Made by a program: the position numbers and the translations under genes
Notes under the pieces: generated by a model
Told to the model about the DNA's origin: nothing
Seen by the model: the letters and a program-made list of their open reading frames with translations, nothing else
Databases searched by the model: none
From: Terrisporobacter sp.
GTDB lineage: Bacteria; Bacillota_A; Clostridia; Peptostreptococcales; Peptostreptococcaceae
Length of the DNA stretch: 64,000 nucleotides
Direction: 5' to 3'
Assembly: GCA_029851945.1 (NCBI GenBank)
Contig: JARKUZ010000036.1
Location: forward strand, 1 to 64,000
Part shown: in pieces, positions 54,532 to 63,127 of the stretch
How positions within the stretch are numbered: the stretch's first letter is position 1
How the letters are laid out: each line of letters starts with the position of its first letter

Positions 54532-55899
54532 ATGAATTATACATTTTTTTCGGAATTTCTTATGGTCACGAATTATATGACTATAATATCAATAGCAATT
54601 TTAATAGGTATGTTTTTTGTAATAAAAAAATTAAGTAAAAAGATAAAATTTAATAAACTAATGATTTTATCAATAGTATTGGGGATTGGACTAGGTATAT
54701 TAGTTCAAGCTATAGCTGGATTCCCAGAAGATCCTACTAAGGTAACTTGGTTGACAGAAGTATCTAAATGGTATGGACTATTTGGATATGGATTTATGGA
54801 TTTATTAAAAATGTTAATAGTTCCACTTGTATTTGTTTCAATTATAAGAGTTATAATGAACTTAAAGCAAGGTGAAAATCTAGGGAAATTAACAGGAAAA
54901 ACTATTGGAATGTTATTAGGCACAACAGCATTAGCAGCCATAACAGGTATAGTAGTTGGAAATTTATTTAACTTAGGAGTAGGACATGAAGTAATAGTAA
55001 AAAGTGGAGAGATAAGAGAAGTTACACCAATAGTCGATACTCTAAGAGGTTTATTACCATCAAATCCAGTAAATGCAATGGCACAAGCTAATGTAGTTGC
55101 AGTAGTAATATTTGCAGGATTTTTAGGTATAGCAATAAAGAGACTTAATAAAAAGTATTCAGAAATAATAAAACCATTTGTAGATTTAGTAGAAGCATTT
55201 TATAAAATAATAATAAGTGTTTCTATAACAGTAATAAAATTAATGCCTTATGCAGTAGTGGCTTTAATGGCTACTACGATAATAGATAGAGGCGTAACAT
55301 CAATATTAGATGTTATGGATTTTATAATAGCCCTTTATGTAAGTGTAGCAATAATGTTTATAATACATTTATTAATAATAACTTTAAGTGGGATAAATCC
55401 TATAAAATACTTAAAAAATGTATCTAAGCCACTTATATTAGCATTTACATCTAGATCAAGTTTAGGGACATTACCAGTTACAATAGAGGCACTTACAGAT
55501 AATGTTAAAGTAGACCAAGGTATAGCAAGTTTTGTAGGAAGTTTAGGTTCTAATATGGGAATGAACGGTTGTGCAGGTATATATCCAGCATTAATGGCAG
55601 TTACAGTAGCCAATATGTCTGGTACTCCTATGAACTTTAGCTTCTATGTTATGTTGCTTATAGTAATAACTATAAGTTCACTAGGAATAGCTGGAATACC
55701 AGGTACTGCAACAATGTCAGTTTCAGTAGTTATATCAGGTATGGGTATGGGAGCATACTTCCCATTATTAGGTGGAATACTTGCTATAGACCCAATATTA
55801 GATATGGGACGTACAATGCTTAATGTTAATGGAACTATGGCCTCAGCAATAGCAGTTGCTAGTTCATTAGATAAAATTGAAAAAGATAAAATAAATTAG
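54532..55899 (+). CDS. Dicarboxylate/amino acid:cation symporter, TcyP-like (L-cystine)
   Basis: 455 residues of the DAACS family with its two re-entrant loop regions (SRSSLGTLPVTIEALTDNVKV; GSNMGMNGCAGIYPALMAV). The N-terminal part (WYGLFGYGFMDLLKMLIVPLVFVSIIRVIMNL) resembles B. subtilis TcyP/YhcL more than glutamate carriers. L-cystine uptake is therefore the preferred reading, with other amino acids possible. AAGGAGG precedes the start. Confidence 0.8.
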   Translation: MNYTFFSEFLMVTNYMTIISIAILIGMFFVIKKLSKKIKFNKLMILSIVLGIGLGILVQAIAGFPEDPTKVTWLTEVSKWYGLFGYGFMDLLKMLIVPLVFVSIIRVIMNLKQGENLGKLTGKTIGMLLGTTALAAITGIVVGNLFNLGVGHEVIVKSGEIREVTPIVDTLRGLLPSNPVNAMAQANVVAVVIFAGFLGIAIKRLNKKYSEIIKPFVDLVEAFYKIIISVSITVIKLMPYAVVALMATTIIDRGVTSILDVMDFIIALYVSVAIMFIIHLLIITLSGINPIKYLKNVSKPLILAFTSRSSLGTLPVTIEALTDNVKVDQGIASFVGSLGSNMGMNGCAGIYPALMAVTVANMSGTPMNFSFYVMLLIVITISSLGIAGIPGTATMSVSVVISGMGMGAYFPLLGGILAIDPILDMGRTMLNVNGTMASAIAVASSLDKIEKDKIN

Positions 55900-55909
55900 T
55901 ACAATCTAT

Positions 55910-55948
55910 AAGAACCTTCAAATAACTATTAATTATTTGAAGGTTCTT
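55910..55948. terminator. Bidirectional terminator
   Basis: A 16-bp perfect stem, 55910-55925 with 55933-55948, lies between convergent tcyP-like and brnQ genes. Confidence 0.9.
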
Positions 55949-55971
55949 ATTAGTTTTTCATAGTAATATTT

Positions 55972-57264
55972 TCATTGAGAAATCTTTGAATTTATATATA
56001 TATTATTTTCTTTAATTATTAATCTGCCTAAAAAAGCTCCAATTAGTGCAGGAACAACCCAGTTAAATCCAAAATTAGCAAATGGAAGATTATTAACAAA
56101 AGGGATACTTATACCTAGATTATTAAGTACTGTAAGTAGGCTTATTAATAATGTTGCATAAGCAGCGCCCTTAAAAGTAGAATCTCTCTTAAATATTTTT
56201 CCAAATAAACTCATTAGAACTAAAACTATTGAAACAGGATATAATACTGTTAATATAGGAGCAGCAATAGCTATTATTTTATCTACGCCCAAATTAGAAA
56301 CAATGGCACTAAATACACATATAAAGGTTACTATATATTCATATTTTAGTTTTTTATTAGTTACATCTTCGAAATACTTTGCTGTAACAGAAGTTAATCC
56401 TATGGAAGTTGTTAAGCAAGCGAATGCAACAACTATACTTAATAATATAGTACCAGTATTTCCTAATAAAAGATTTGTTATATTAACTAGTAATTCTGTC
56501 TGAGAAATGCTAGCATCATACATTGTAGAAACTGTAGCTCCAAGGTATGCTAGACCACCATAAACTAGTGTAAGCCCAATACCTGCAATTAAAGATGCTT
56601 TTATAGTAAGGCTTATATTTTCTTTTTTATTTTTGTAACCTTTGCTTAAGAAAGATGACATAACAAGTGCAGTTACACCACCTAATCCAAGGGCATCCAT
56701 AGTTTGATAACCTTGAGTCACACCTCCCATAAATAGATTATCAGAAGAAATATTATTATTTAATTCACCAATAGGAGATAATATCCCTTTGATTATTAAG
56801 ATTGATAACGCTGCTAAAAGTATAGGCGTTAAGAATTTACCTATAATATCCATAACTTTACTTGGTTTTATAGTCAATATAAATACTAATGTAAAGAATA
56901 AAATTGAAAATATTATTGGATTAAATGAATTATTTAGTGGAAGTATACTCATTTCAAATGTAGTTGCACCAGTTCTAGGAACTACTAATATTGGACCTAA
57001 GCACAACATCATTATTACTTCTAAAGTAAGTCCAAATTTTTTGCCAGCTTTTCCAACAACACCTTGAAATGAACCAGTTCTTGCTATTGCGTTGATAGAA
57101 AGGAGTATTATACCAACATCTGCAATTATAAAGCCTAAAAAACTCAATAGCCAATTGCTACCAGAAGTAACACCTATGTATGATGGGAAAATCAAATTAC
57201 CTGCTCCAAAGAACATTGAAAATAGTGCGAAACCAATAATAATAATATCAATATTTTTTTTCAT
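55972..57264 (-). CDS. brnQ: Branched-chain amino acid:cation symporter
   Basis: 430 residues, 12 membrane helices of the LIVCS family. FALFSMFFGAGNLIFPSYIG at the N terminus and VPRTGATTFEMSI are family signatures. GAGGTG precedes the ATG. It imports Leu, Ile and Val with Na+ or H+. Expression appears controlled at two levels: a CodY-like box at the promoter and a 300-nt leader with a short Ile/Leu-rich peptide and two tandem terminators. Confidence 0.92.
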   Translation of the reverse strand: MKKNIDIIIIGFALFSMFFGAGNLIFPSYIGVTSGSNWLLSFLGFIIADVGIILLSINAIARTGSFQGVVGKAGKKFGLTLEVIMMLCLGPILVVPRTGATTFEMSILPLNNSFNPIIFSILFFTLVFILTIKPSKVMDIIGKFLTPILLAALSILIIKGILSPIGELNNNISSDNLFMGGVTQGYQTMDALGLGGVTALVMSSFLSKGYKNKKENISLTIKASLIAGIGLTLVYGGLAYLGATVSTMYDASISQTELLVNITNLLLGNTGTILLSIVVAFACLTTSIGLTSVTAKYFEDVTNKKLKYEYIVTFICVFSAIVSNLGVDKIIAIAAPILTVLYPVSIVLVLMSLFGKIFKRDSTFKGAAYATLLISLLTVLNNLGISIPFVNNLPFANFGFNWVVPALIGAFLGRLIIKENNIYINSKISQ

Positions 57265-57291
57265 AATAACACCTCTTTTTTTATTTTATAT

Positions 57292-57325
57292 ATAAAAAAG
57301 CCACATAGTATGTACCATGTGACTT
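57292..57325 (-). terminator. brnQ leader terminator 2
   Basis: On the minus strand GTCACATGG pairs with CTATGTGGC (57323-57300), followed by T6, 35 nt before brnQ. Confidence 0.85.
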
Positions 57326-57343
57326 TTATTTTGCCTAGGATAA

Positions 57344-57377
57344 ATAAAAAAGCCACATAGTATTATCTATGTGGCTT
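57344..57377 (-). terminator. brnQ leader terminator 1
   Basis: On the minus strand GCCACATAG (57375-57367 region) pairs with CTATGTGGC (57360-57352), followed by T6. It is nearly the same hairpin as terminator 2. Confidence 0.88.
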
Positions 57378-57379
57378 TA

Positions 57380-57466
57380 CATAACAAGTTAGCTTTCACC
57401 ATCATAGATACAAACAAGTACCAGTTTGTATCTACGATTAATCTATCGTTCATAAATACAAACCAA
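57380..57466 (-). promoter_or_regulatory. Mutually exclusive hairpins of the brnQ leader
   Basis: On the minus strand, the segment GATACAAAC near 57424-57432 can pair either with an upstream GTTTGTATTTATG arm (around 57452-57464) or with a downstream GTTTGTATC arm (around 57408-57416). This gives two alternative folds ahead of the terminators. Confidence 0.6.
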
Positions 57467-57538
57467 CTACAATAGCCAAAAGCTAAAATAAGATATATTT
57501 AATTGTTTAATGTTAGTTAGATTTGTATTAATTATCAT
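57467..57538 (-). CDS. Candidate brnQ leader peptide
   Basis: A 23-codon ORF on the minus strand: start ATG at 57538, stop at 57467. AGGAG (57552-57548) lies 9 nt upstream. It encodes four Ile and four Leu, ending in SFWLL, and its stop is at the edge of the first alternative hairpin. Position, ribosome site and content fit a ribosome-stalling attenuator peptide. Ile and Leu codons are common in this genome, so composition alone is weak evidence. Confidence 0.55.
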   Translation of the reverse strand: MIINTNLTNIKQLNISYFSFWLL

Positions 57539-57573
57539 ATTTGTATTCTCCTAAAAAATTTATATTTAAATTG

Positions 57574-57621
57574 ATTATATATATTGAAAATGAATATGTC
57601 AATAATATTTTTCAGAAAATT
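57574..57621 (-). promoter_or_regulatory. brnQ promoter with CodY-like box
   Basis: On the minus strand TTGACA (57602-57597), a 17-nt spacer and TATAAT (57579-57574): a consensus promoter. ATTTTTCAGAAAATT (57607-57621) differs at one base from the CodY motif AATTTTCWGAAAATT and abuts the -35. The remaining 57622-57870 shows no further signal. Confidence 0.8.
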
Positions 57622-57870
57622 TATACAAATGATTTATAATTGAAGTAAAAAAATATTTCACAAATACGTAGTAAATTATAAAGTCTTAAGTAATAGTAAT
57701 TATAGAAAAAAATAAAGATATAGTGTATATTAGTTAAATGCTAGTATAAAAGTATTAAGATAAAAAGACAATTATAATACAATAAAATACTTAAATAAAA
57801 TAATCGTATTATCCATATTGTATGATAGTTAATAAAACAATAATAGTAAAATTAGATAAGGTGGAATTAA

Positions 57871-59322
57871 ATGAATAATAAATTTGAAAGTTTAAATTTA
57901 AATAAAGAAATATTAAAAGCATTATATAATCTAGGCTACAATTCACCATCGAAAGTTCAAAGTGAAGTTATACCAAGGTTATTAAGATATGAAAATATAA
58001 TAGTTAAATCAAAAACTGGTAGTGGAAAAACTGCGAGCTTTGCTATACCAATATGTGAAAAAGTAGAAGTGGATAATAACAACCTTCAAGCACTAATAGT
58101 TGTACCCACTAGAGAGTTAGCACTTCAAGTAAAAGAAGAGATATCTAATATAGGTAGGTTGAAGAAAATAAGATGTAGTGCTATATTTGGAAAACAACCT
58201 ATGAAAGATCAAATAAAGGAGTTAAAGCAAAGAGTTCATATTGTAGTAGCAACTCCAGGAAGAATAATTGATCATATAAGTAGGGAGACAATTAACCTTG
58301 AAAGTATAAGATATTTTATAATAGATGAAGCAGATAAAATGCTTAATAAAGGATTTGTAGAAGATATGAAGTTTATCTTTAATAGTATACCTAAAAATAG
58401 CACTAAAGGACTATTCTCAGCGACTATAGATAAAGATATAAAAGATATTTGCTTAGAGTATATGAAAGATTCAGAAGTGGTAGAGATAAAAAATGAAAAT
58501 TTATTAAATAATAAACAAATATTAGAGCAGATAGTTAAAATAGAGGATAAAGAAAAGTATAATACTTTAAAAGATATAATATATTCTCAAGCTCCAACAT
58601 CGACAATAATATTTTGTAATACAAAAGAAGCTGTTACAAAGCTTTATAAAAATCTCAAAGAAGATAAATTTTTAGTAAGAGAACTTCATGGCGATATGTC
58701 TCAAGACAAAAGAAATTTTACAATAAGAGATTTTAAAAATGGTAAATTTAATATACTAGTAAGTACAGATGTAGCCGGTAGAGGTATACATATAGATGAT
58801 ATATCTTTAGTTATAAATTTTAATGTGCCTAGAGATAAAGAAAATTATATACATAGAATAGGTAGGACAGGAAGACAAAAAAGCTTTGGAAAATCTATAA
58901 CTATGGTAAATCAAAAAGATGAAAAGTATATGGAAGACATAGAACATTATATTGGATATAAAATAGAAGAGCTAGATAACATAAAAAAAGAAGATATTAC
59001 CTTAGGAAAAGCTAAGTTTGAAGAAAATAACAAAAAAGTTTTAAAAAATAGAAAAAATAGAAATGAAGAAAAAAAGGTTCACAGTGAAGTAACGAGGCTA
59101 TACCTAAATGCTGGAAAGAAAAAGAAAATAAGAGTTATAGATATTGTTGGGGCTCTTAATAGTATAGAGGGAATAAATAATGAAGATATAGGTGTAATAG
59201 AGGTACAAGATCTTTGTTCTTATGCAGATATATTAAACCATAAAGGTGAAATTATATTAAAGAAATATAAAGAGATCAGCGTAAAAAAGAAGATGGTAAA
59301 AATAAAAAAAGATAATAGATAA
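57871..59322 (+). CDS. DEAD-box RNA helicase, DbpA/YxiN-like
   Basis: 483 residues. Motifs in order: Q motif (SPSKVQSEVI), I SKTGSGKT, Ia PTRELALQ, Ib TPGR, II DEAD, III SAT, IV IIFCNT, V DVAGRGI and VI HRIGRTGR. A basic linker leads to a C-terminal RRM-like domain (RLYLNAGKKKKIRVIDIVGALNSI...) of the DbpA/YxiN type, which binds 23S rRNA hairpin 92 during 50S assembly. The start follows AAGGTGG. Confidence 0.9.
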   Translation: MNNKFESLNLNKEILKALYNLGYNSPSKVQSEVIPRLLRYENIIVKSKTGSGKTASFAIPICEKVEVDNNNLQALIVVPTRELALQVKEEISNIGRLKKIRCSAIFGKQPMKDQIKELKQRVHIVVATPGRIIDHISRETINLESIRYFIIDEADKMLNKGFVEDMKFIFNSIPKNSTKGLFSATIDKDIKDICLEYMKDSEVVEIKNENLLNNKQILEQIVKIEDKEKYNTLKDIIYSQAPTSTIIFCNTKEAVTKLYKNLKEDKFLVRELHGDMSQDKRNFTIRDFKNGKFNILVSTDVAGRGIHIDDISLVINFNVPRDKENYIHRIGRTGRQKSFGKSITMVNQKDEKYMEDIEHYIGYKIEELDNIKKEDITLGKAKFEENNKKVLKNRKNRNEEKKVHSEVTRLYLNAGKKKKIRVIDIVGALNSIEGINNEDIGVIEVQDLCSYADILNHKGEIILKKYKEISVKKKMVKIKKDNR

Positions 59323-59462
59323 AAAACCCCCTTAATTTCTATAATACACCAAAAAAATATATAATAATAGCCTTAAAATGTAATTGTTTTCCTGTTATTA
59401 TTTAAATATACAAGATAACTTGTATATACAAAAATGTAGTCCAGATACAGGAGGTACATACT

Positions 59463-59993
59463 ATGAGCGTAAAAATAATTTCAAAGCATGTAAAAGTTAC
59501 AGAGGCAATAAGAGAAAAAATTGAAAGTAAGTTTGAAAAGCTAGAAAAATATATTAATGATGATTTTGATGTACATGTTAAAATAGATGTAAAGAGAAAA
59601 AATCAAAGTATTGAAGCGACAGTATATACTAAACATGGAACTATCGTTAGAGCTGAAGAATGCCAAGAAGATTTATATTCAGCAATAGACTTATTATACG
59701 ATAAGCTTTATAAACAGCTTAGAAAATATAAAACACAAATGATAAGAAGAAATAGAAAAAATGAAAGTATAAGATTTGATAATATAGAGGAATATGAAGA
59801 AATAGATTTAGATGACGATGTAATAAAAAGAAGAAAGCAATTTAAAATGGACAAACCAATAACTCCAGAAGATGCAATTGTTCAAATGAATTTATTAGGA
59901 CATCAATTCTTTGTATTTAGAAATATAGAAACAAATGAAACAAGTATTGTATATAAAAGACATGATGGATATGGCCTTATAGAACAAGTGTAA
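59463..59993 (+). CDS. hpf: Ribosome hibernation promoting factor, long form
   Basis: 176 residues. The N-terminal RaiA/HPF domain (residues 1-95, VKIISKHVKVTEAIREKIESKFEKLEKY) is followed by an acidic-basic linker and the C-terminal dimerisation domain (DKPITPEDAIVQMNLLGHQFFVFRNIETNETSIVYKRHDGYGLIE). The long form pairs ribosomes into inactive 100S dimers. AGGAGG precedes the start; a terminator follows. Confidence 0.94.
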   Translation: MSVKIISKHVKVTEAIREKIESKFEKLEKYINDDFDVHVKIDVKRKNQSIEATVYTKHGTIVRAEECQEDLYSAIDLLYDKLYKQLRKYKTQMIRRNRKNESIRFDNIEEYEEIDLDDDVIKRRKQFKMDKPITPEDAIVQMNLLGHQFFVFRNIETNETSIVYKRHDGYGLIEQV

Positions 59994-60013
59994 TACCATA
60001 AACATTTAATAAT

Positions 60014-60048
60014 AAAAAACGTATTGAAATTTTCAATACGTTTTTTAT
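60014..60048 (+). terminator. Terminator of hpf
   Basis: AAAAAACGTATTGAA pairs with TTCAATACGTTTTTT across a 3-nt loop. Confidence 0.92.
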
Positions 60049-60086
60049 TATTAAAAAATAGCTTATTATTATTAACATAACTTGAA

Positions 60087-60863
60087 TTATTTAGATTTTA
60101 GTTTTATACATTTTTTTGATATATAAAATATAATAAAACCAGCTAGACAAGTTGCTAAAGCTATAATTATATGTAAATCCACATCATACTCAAATACATA
60201 AGAACAAGCATTATCTAAAGCATGAAATAATATACAAAGCCAAATGCTATTAGTTTCCATGTATATGTAAGTAAGTACAAAAGATGAAGCAATACAACTA
60301 AGAGCAAATGGAATAAAATTAGTATGTTGTTGTGGTGTACCAACTACAAACCATAAAGGTAGATGCCATAAGGACCAAATAATACCTATTATTAGAGAAC
60401 TTTTAAAAGGAGAATATTTCTTTAATAATTTAGGAAGTAAAAAACCTCTCCATCCTATTTCCTCTAATCCTCCCCCAAATATCATTATAGGAGTTAACCA
60501 ACTTAAAAATATTAGTGGAGATTTTAGTAAGGCACCATAGCCTCTAAATATTTCAACTACTATATATGGAACGGTCCAAAGTATTAAAGTGGAAATAATA
60601 ACATATAAATATTCCTTTAGACTTCTGTTTGCATTTACACAGTTCCTTAAAAATCTATCAAATTCATCTTTAGACAAAAACTTTTTAGCGGTAATTAATC
60701 CAGCTAAAGCAGGAGAATACCCTGAAAGTGCATAAAACAACATAAAAATAGGAGAACCATATATTAAAATATTGAGTTGTGTTGTAGATATAGTTACTGT
60801 AAATCCAATTATACAAAAAAGTATTAGTACTACAAAAAAGTACTTTGTATCTTTTGAAATCAA
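60087..60863 (-). CDS. CPBP-family intramembrane glutamic endopeptidase
   Basis: 258 residues, about eight membrane helices. Motif 1 EEIGWRGFLLP (Glu-Glu and Arg), motif 2 WSLWHLPLWF (His) and motif 3 FHALDNA (His/Asn) form the CAAX-protease/bacteriocin-processing (CPBP) active site. TTG start with GGAGG 9 nt upstream. Members process membrane peptides or confer bacteriocin immunity; no bacteriocin genes are adjacent. Confidence 0.88.
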   Translation of the reverse strand: MISKDTKYFFVVLILFCIIGFTVTISTTQLNILIYGSPIFMLFYALSGYSPALAGLITAKKFLSKDEFDRFLRNCVNANRSLKEYLYVIISTLILWTVPYIVVEIFRGYGALLKSPLIFLSWLTPIMIFGGGLEEIGWRGFLLPKLLKKYSPFKSSLIIGIIWSLWHLPLWFVVGTPQQHTNFIPFALSCIASSFVLTYIYMETNSIWLCILFHALDNACSYVFEYDVDLHIIIALATCLAGFIIFYISKKCIKLKSK

Positions 60864-61039
60864 TTTTTTTCGCCTCCGAATTTTTTATAAGAATTAATTT
60901 ATAGAATAATTCAAAGTATATTGAAATTATTGAATAACTATATAATTATTATACATAAGAAATCTAACTAATTTAATAGGGGAATTAAATAAAATTCGTA
61001 TAATAAATATATATATAGTTTATTTATAAATTAATAATT

Positions 61040-61068
61040 TGTTGATTATGAAAATACATTGTGCTACA
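61040..61068 (+). promoter_or_regulatory. Promoter of the thi operon
   Basis: TTGATT (61040-61045), 17-nt spacer, TACACT (61063-61068). The expected start near 61075 is just before the TPP aptamer. The segment 60864-61039 shows nothing else. Confidence 0.65.
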
Positions 61069-61091
61069 CTCAACTTGTAAAAATAAATAAA

Positions 61092-61184
61092 AGCTAGGGG
61101 AGCTATGATTGGATAGCTGAGAAGTAAAGCCATAACTTTCAGACTCTAAGAACCTGATTAAGATAATTCTTACGTAGGGAAGCT
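61092..61184 (+). promoter_or_regulatory. TPP riboswitch (THI element)
   Basis: It contains the aptamer blocks AGGGGAGC, GCTGAGA, AGAACCTGAT and ACGTAGGGAAGCT in canonical order. P1 is formed by AGCT...AGCT. CCTAG at about 61200-61205 can pair with the 5' CTAGG, giving an antiterminator alternative. It senses thiamine pyrophosphate. Confidence 0.95.
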
Positions 61185-61222
61185 CGTATATTTTAATGTA
61201 CCTAGATTTTTAGTTAAATAAG

Positions 61223-61252
61223 GCGCTCTCTATAAAAAGAGAGTGCTTTTTT
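61223..61252 (+). terminator. Riboswitch-controlled terminator of thiSFGH
   Basis: GCGCTCTCT (61223-61231) pairs with AGAGAGTGC (61238-61246), followed by T6. Confidence 0.92.
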
Positions 61253-61327
61253 AATGCTATTAAAGTTAAATTTATATAATTATTTTTATATATTATAAAA
61301 GATAATCCTTAAAAGGAGGAAATGTAA

Positions 61328-61522
61328 GTGAAGGTAAATGGGAAAGAGTTTGAATTTAAATCAGATATGACAATATCAAAATTATTAGAAGATATTGGAG
61401 TAAAAAAAGATAGAGTAGTAGTAGAGATAAATTTAAACATAATTGAAAATAATCAATACGATAGCTATATAGTAAGAGAAGAAGATGTTATAGAAGTCAT
61501 AAGGTTTGTTGGAGGGGGATAA
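61328..61522 (+). CDS. thiS: Sulfur carrier protein ThiS
   Basis: 64 residues, ubiquitin-like fold, ending RFVGGG; the C-terminal Gly-Gly becomes the thiocarboxylate that donates sulfur to the thiazole. GTG start with AAAGGAGG 8 nt upstream. It is the first gene of the TPP-riboswitch operon; thiF starts 1 nt after its stop. Confidence 0.93.
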   Translation: MKVNGKEFEFKSDMTISKLLEDIGVKKDRVVVEINLNIIENNQYDSYIVREEDVIEVIRFVGGG

Positions 61523-61523
61523 G

Positions 61524-62330
61524 ATGCAACTTTTTATAAATGAGCTACTTGTAAATATTTATGAAGATATAGTTACAGTAGATAAAGTTAAAGAAAAATA
61601 TAAAAAAGATGCAGATATAATAATACTAAATGGTCATCCAGTAGATGCATATGTAGATTTAGAATTATATGAAAATGATAGAGTTACATTAATAAAAAGG
61701 GGTGAAATTCCAAAATTTGAAGAATTAGAAAATCTTATGGTTAGCAGACATACTCCAAATGTTCACTACAAATTAAAAAATGGAAAAGTAGCAATATTAG
61801 GTATTGGTGGATTGGGTTCAAATATAGCTATATCTTTAGCTAGAATAGGCGTAGGAACATTAATACTAGCAGACTTTGATATAGTAGAACCATCTAATTT
61901 AAATAGACAACAATATTTTATAAGTGATATAGGAAAATATAAAACCGAGGCACTTAAAAATAATATAGAAAATATTAATCCATTTATAGAAGTTAAAACT
62001 ATAAACAAAATAATAGATTCAGCAAATATACATGAATTTGGGAACGTAGATATAATAATAGAGGCTTTTGATAATCCAAAGTACAAAGCAGAAATTGCAA
62101 ATAACATTTTAACTAAAATGAGAGATAAATATTTAATATCCTCATCTGGAATGGCAGGATATTATGATTCTAACATAATAAAAACAAGAAAAATTAGAGA
62201 CAAATTTTATATATGTGGAGATGAGATAAATGAAGCTAAAGAAGGTGATGGGCTTATGGCACCAAGGGTGGCTATATGTGCTAATCACATGGCTAATTTA
62301 GCAACAAAAATATTGATAGAAGACAAATAA
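61524..62330 (+). CDS. thiF: ThiS adenylyltransferase ThiF (family 2) with ThiS-like N-terminal domain
   Basis: 268 residues. The E1-like domain has nucleotide loop [26 protein letters not shown] and EAFDNP. About 65 residues ahead of it resemble a ThiS fold without the terminal Gly-Gly. No CxxC zinc pair is seen, as is common in family 2. ATG 61524 follows GGAGGGGG, which is part of the thiS stop region. It adenylates ThiS before sulfur transfer. Confidence 0.9.
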   Translation: MQLFINELLVNIYEDIVTVDKVKEKYKKDADIIILNGHPVDAYVDLELYENDRVTLIKRGEIPKFEELENLMVSRHTPNVHYKLKNGKVAILGIGGLGSNIAISLARIGVGTLILADFDIVEPSNLNRQQYFISDIGKYKTEALKNNIENINPFIEVKTINKIIDSANIHEFGNVDIIIEAFDNPKYKAEIANNILTKMRDKYLISSSGMAGYYDSNIIKTRKIRDKFYICGDEINEAKEGDGLMAPRVAICANHMANLATKILIEDK

Positions 62331-62349
62331 GATTATGTGGGGGATAAAA

Positions 62350-63126
62350 ATGGATAAATTAATATTAAATGGACATGAGTTTAATAGTAGGCTTTTAATA
62401 GGAACGGGAAAATATAGTTCAAATGATATGTTACCAAAAGTAATAGAGTCAAGTAATAGTGAAATAATAACTATGGCGTTAAGAAGAGTAGACTTAGACA
62501 ATACAGAAGAAAATATACTATCACATATACCTAACAATATGACTATACTTCCTAATACATCAGGAGCGACTAATCATATGGAAGCTGTTAGGATAGCAAG
62601 AATAGCTAGAAAAATGGGATGCGGAAACTTTATAAAAATAGAAGTAATAAGTGATACAAAATATTTATTACCCGATAATGAAGAAACTATAAAAGCAACT
62701 AAAATACTTGCTGATGAAGGATTTGTAGTTCTTCCATATATGAGTCCAGATCTATATGCAGGGAAAAGATTAATAGAAGCAGGGGCAGCAGCAGTTATGC
62801 CACTAGGGGCACCAATAGGTTCTAATAGGGGACTTAAAATGAAAGAAATGATAAAAATAATGATAGAAGAATTAGATATATCAATAATAGTAGATGCAGG
62901 AATTGGAAAACCATCTCAAGCTATGGAAGCTATGGAAATGGGGGCAGCAGCAGTACTTGTAAACACTGCAATAGCTAGTGCAGGCGACCCTATAAAAATG
63001 GCTAATGCTTTTAAATTAGCAGTTGAAGGTGGAAGAGAAGCATACTTGGCTAAAACAGGAAGAGTAAGCAATTTTGCAAATGCATCTTCACCTCTTACTG
63101 GATTTTTAAGTGAAGTAGGTGTTTAA
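62350..63126 (+). CDS. thiG: Thiazole synthase
   Basis: 258 residues. Conserved elements are [32 protein letters not shown], the catalytic Lys in FIKIEVI, the glycine-rich [12 protein letters not shown] and [22 protein letters not shown] 62350 has GGGGGAT upstream; ATG 62335 would include it. It builds the thiazole phosphate from DXP, dehydroglycine and ThiS thiocarboxylate. Confidence 0.95.
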   Translation: MDKLILNGHEFNSRLLIGTGKYSSNDMLPKVIESSNSEIITMALRRVDLDNTEENILSHIPNNMTILPNTSGATNHMEAVRIARIARKMGCGNFIKIEVISDTKYLLPDNEETIKATKILADEGFVVLPYMSPDLYAGKRLIEAGAAAVMPLGAPIGSNRGLKMKEMIKIMIEELDISIIVDAGIGKPSQAMEAMEMGAAAVLVNTAIASAGDPIKMANAFKLAVEGGREAYLAKTGRVSNFANASSPLTGFLSEVGV

Positions 63127-63127
63127 T

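Noticed and set aside
57265..57540. T-box leader for brnQ
   Set aside because: No T-box sequence (AGGGTGGNACCGCG) or stem I pattern is present; the leader peptide and tandem terminators explain the layout better.
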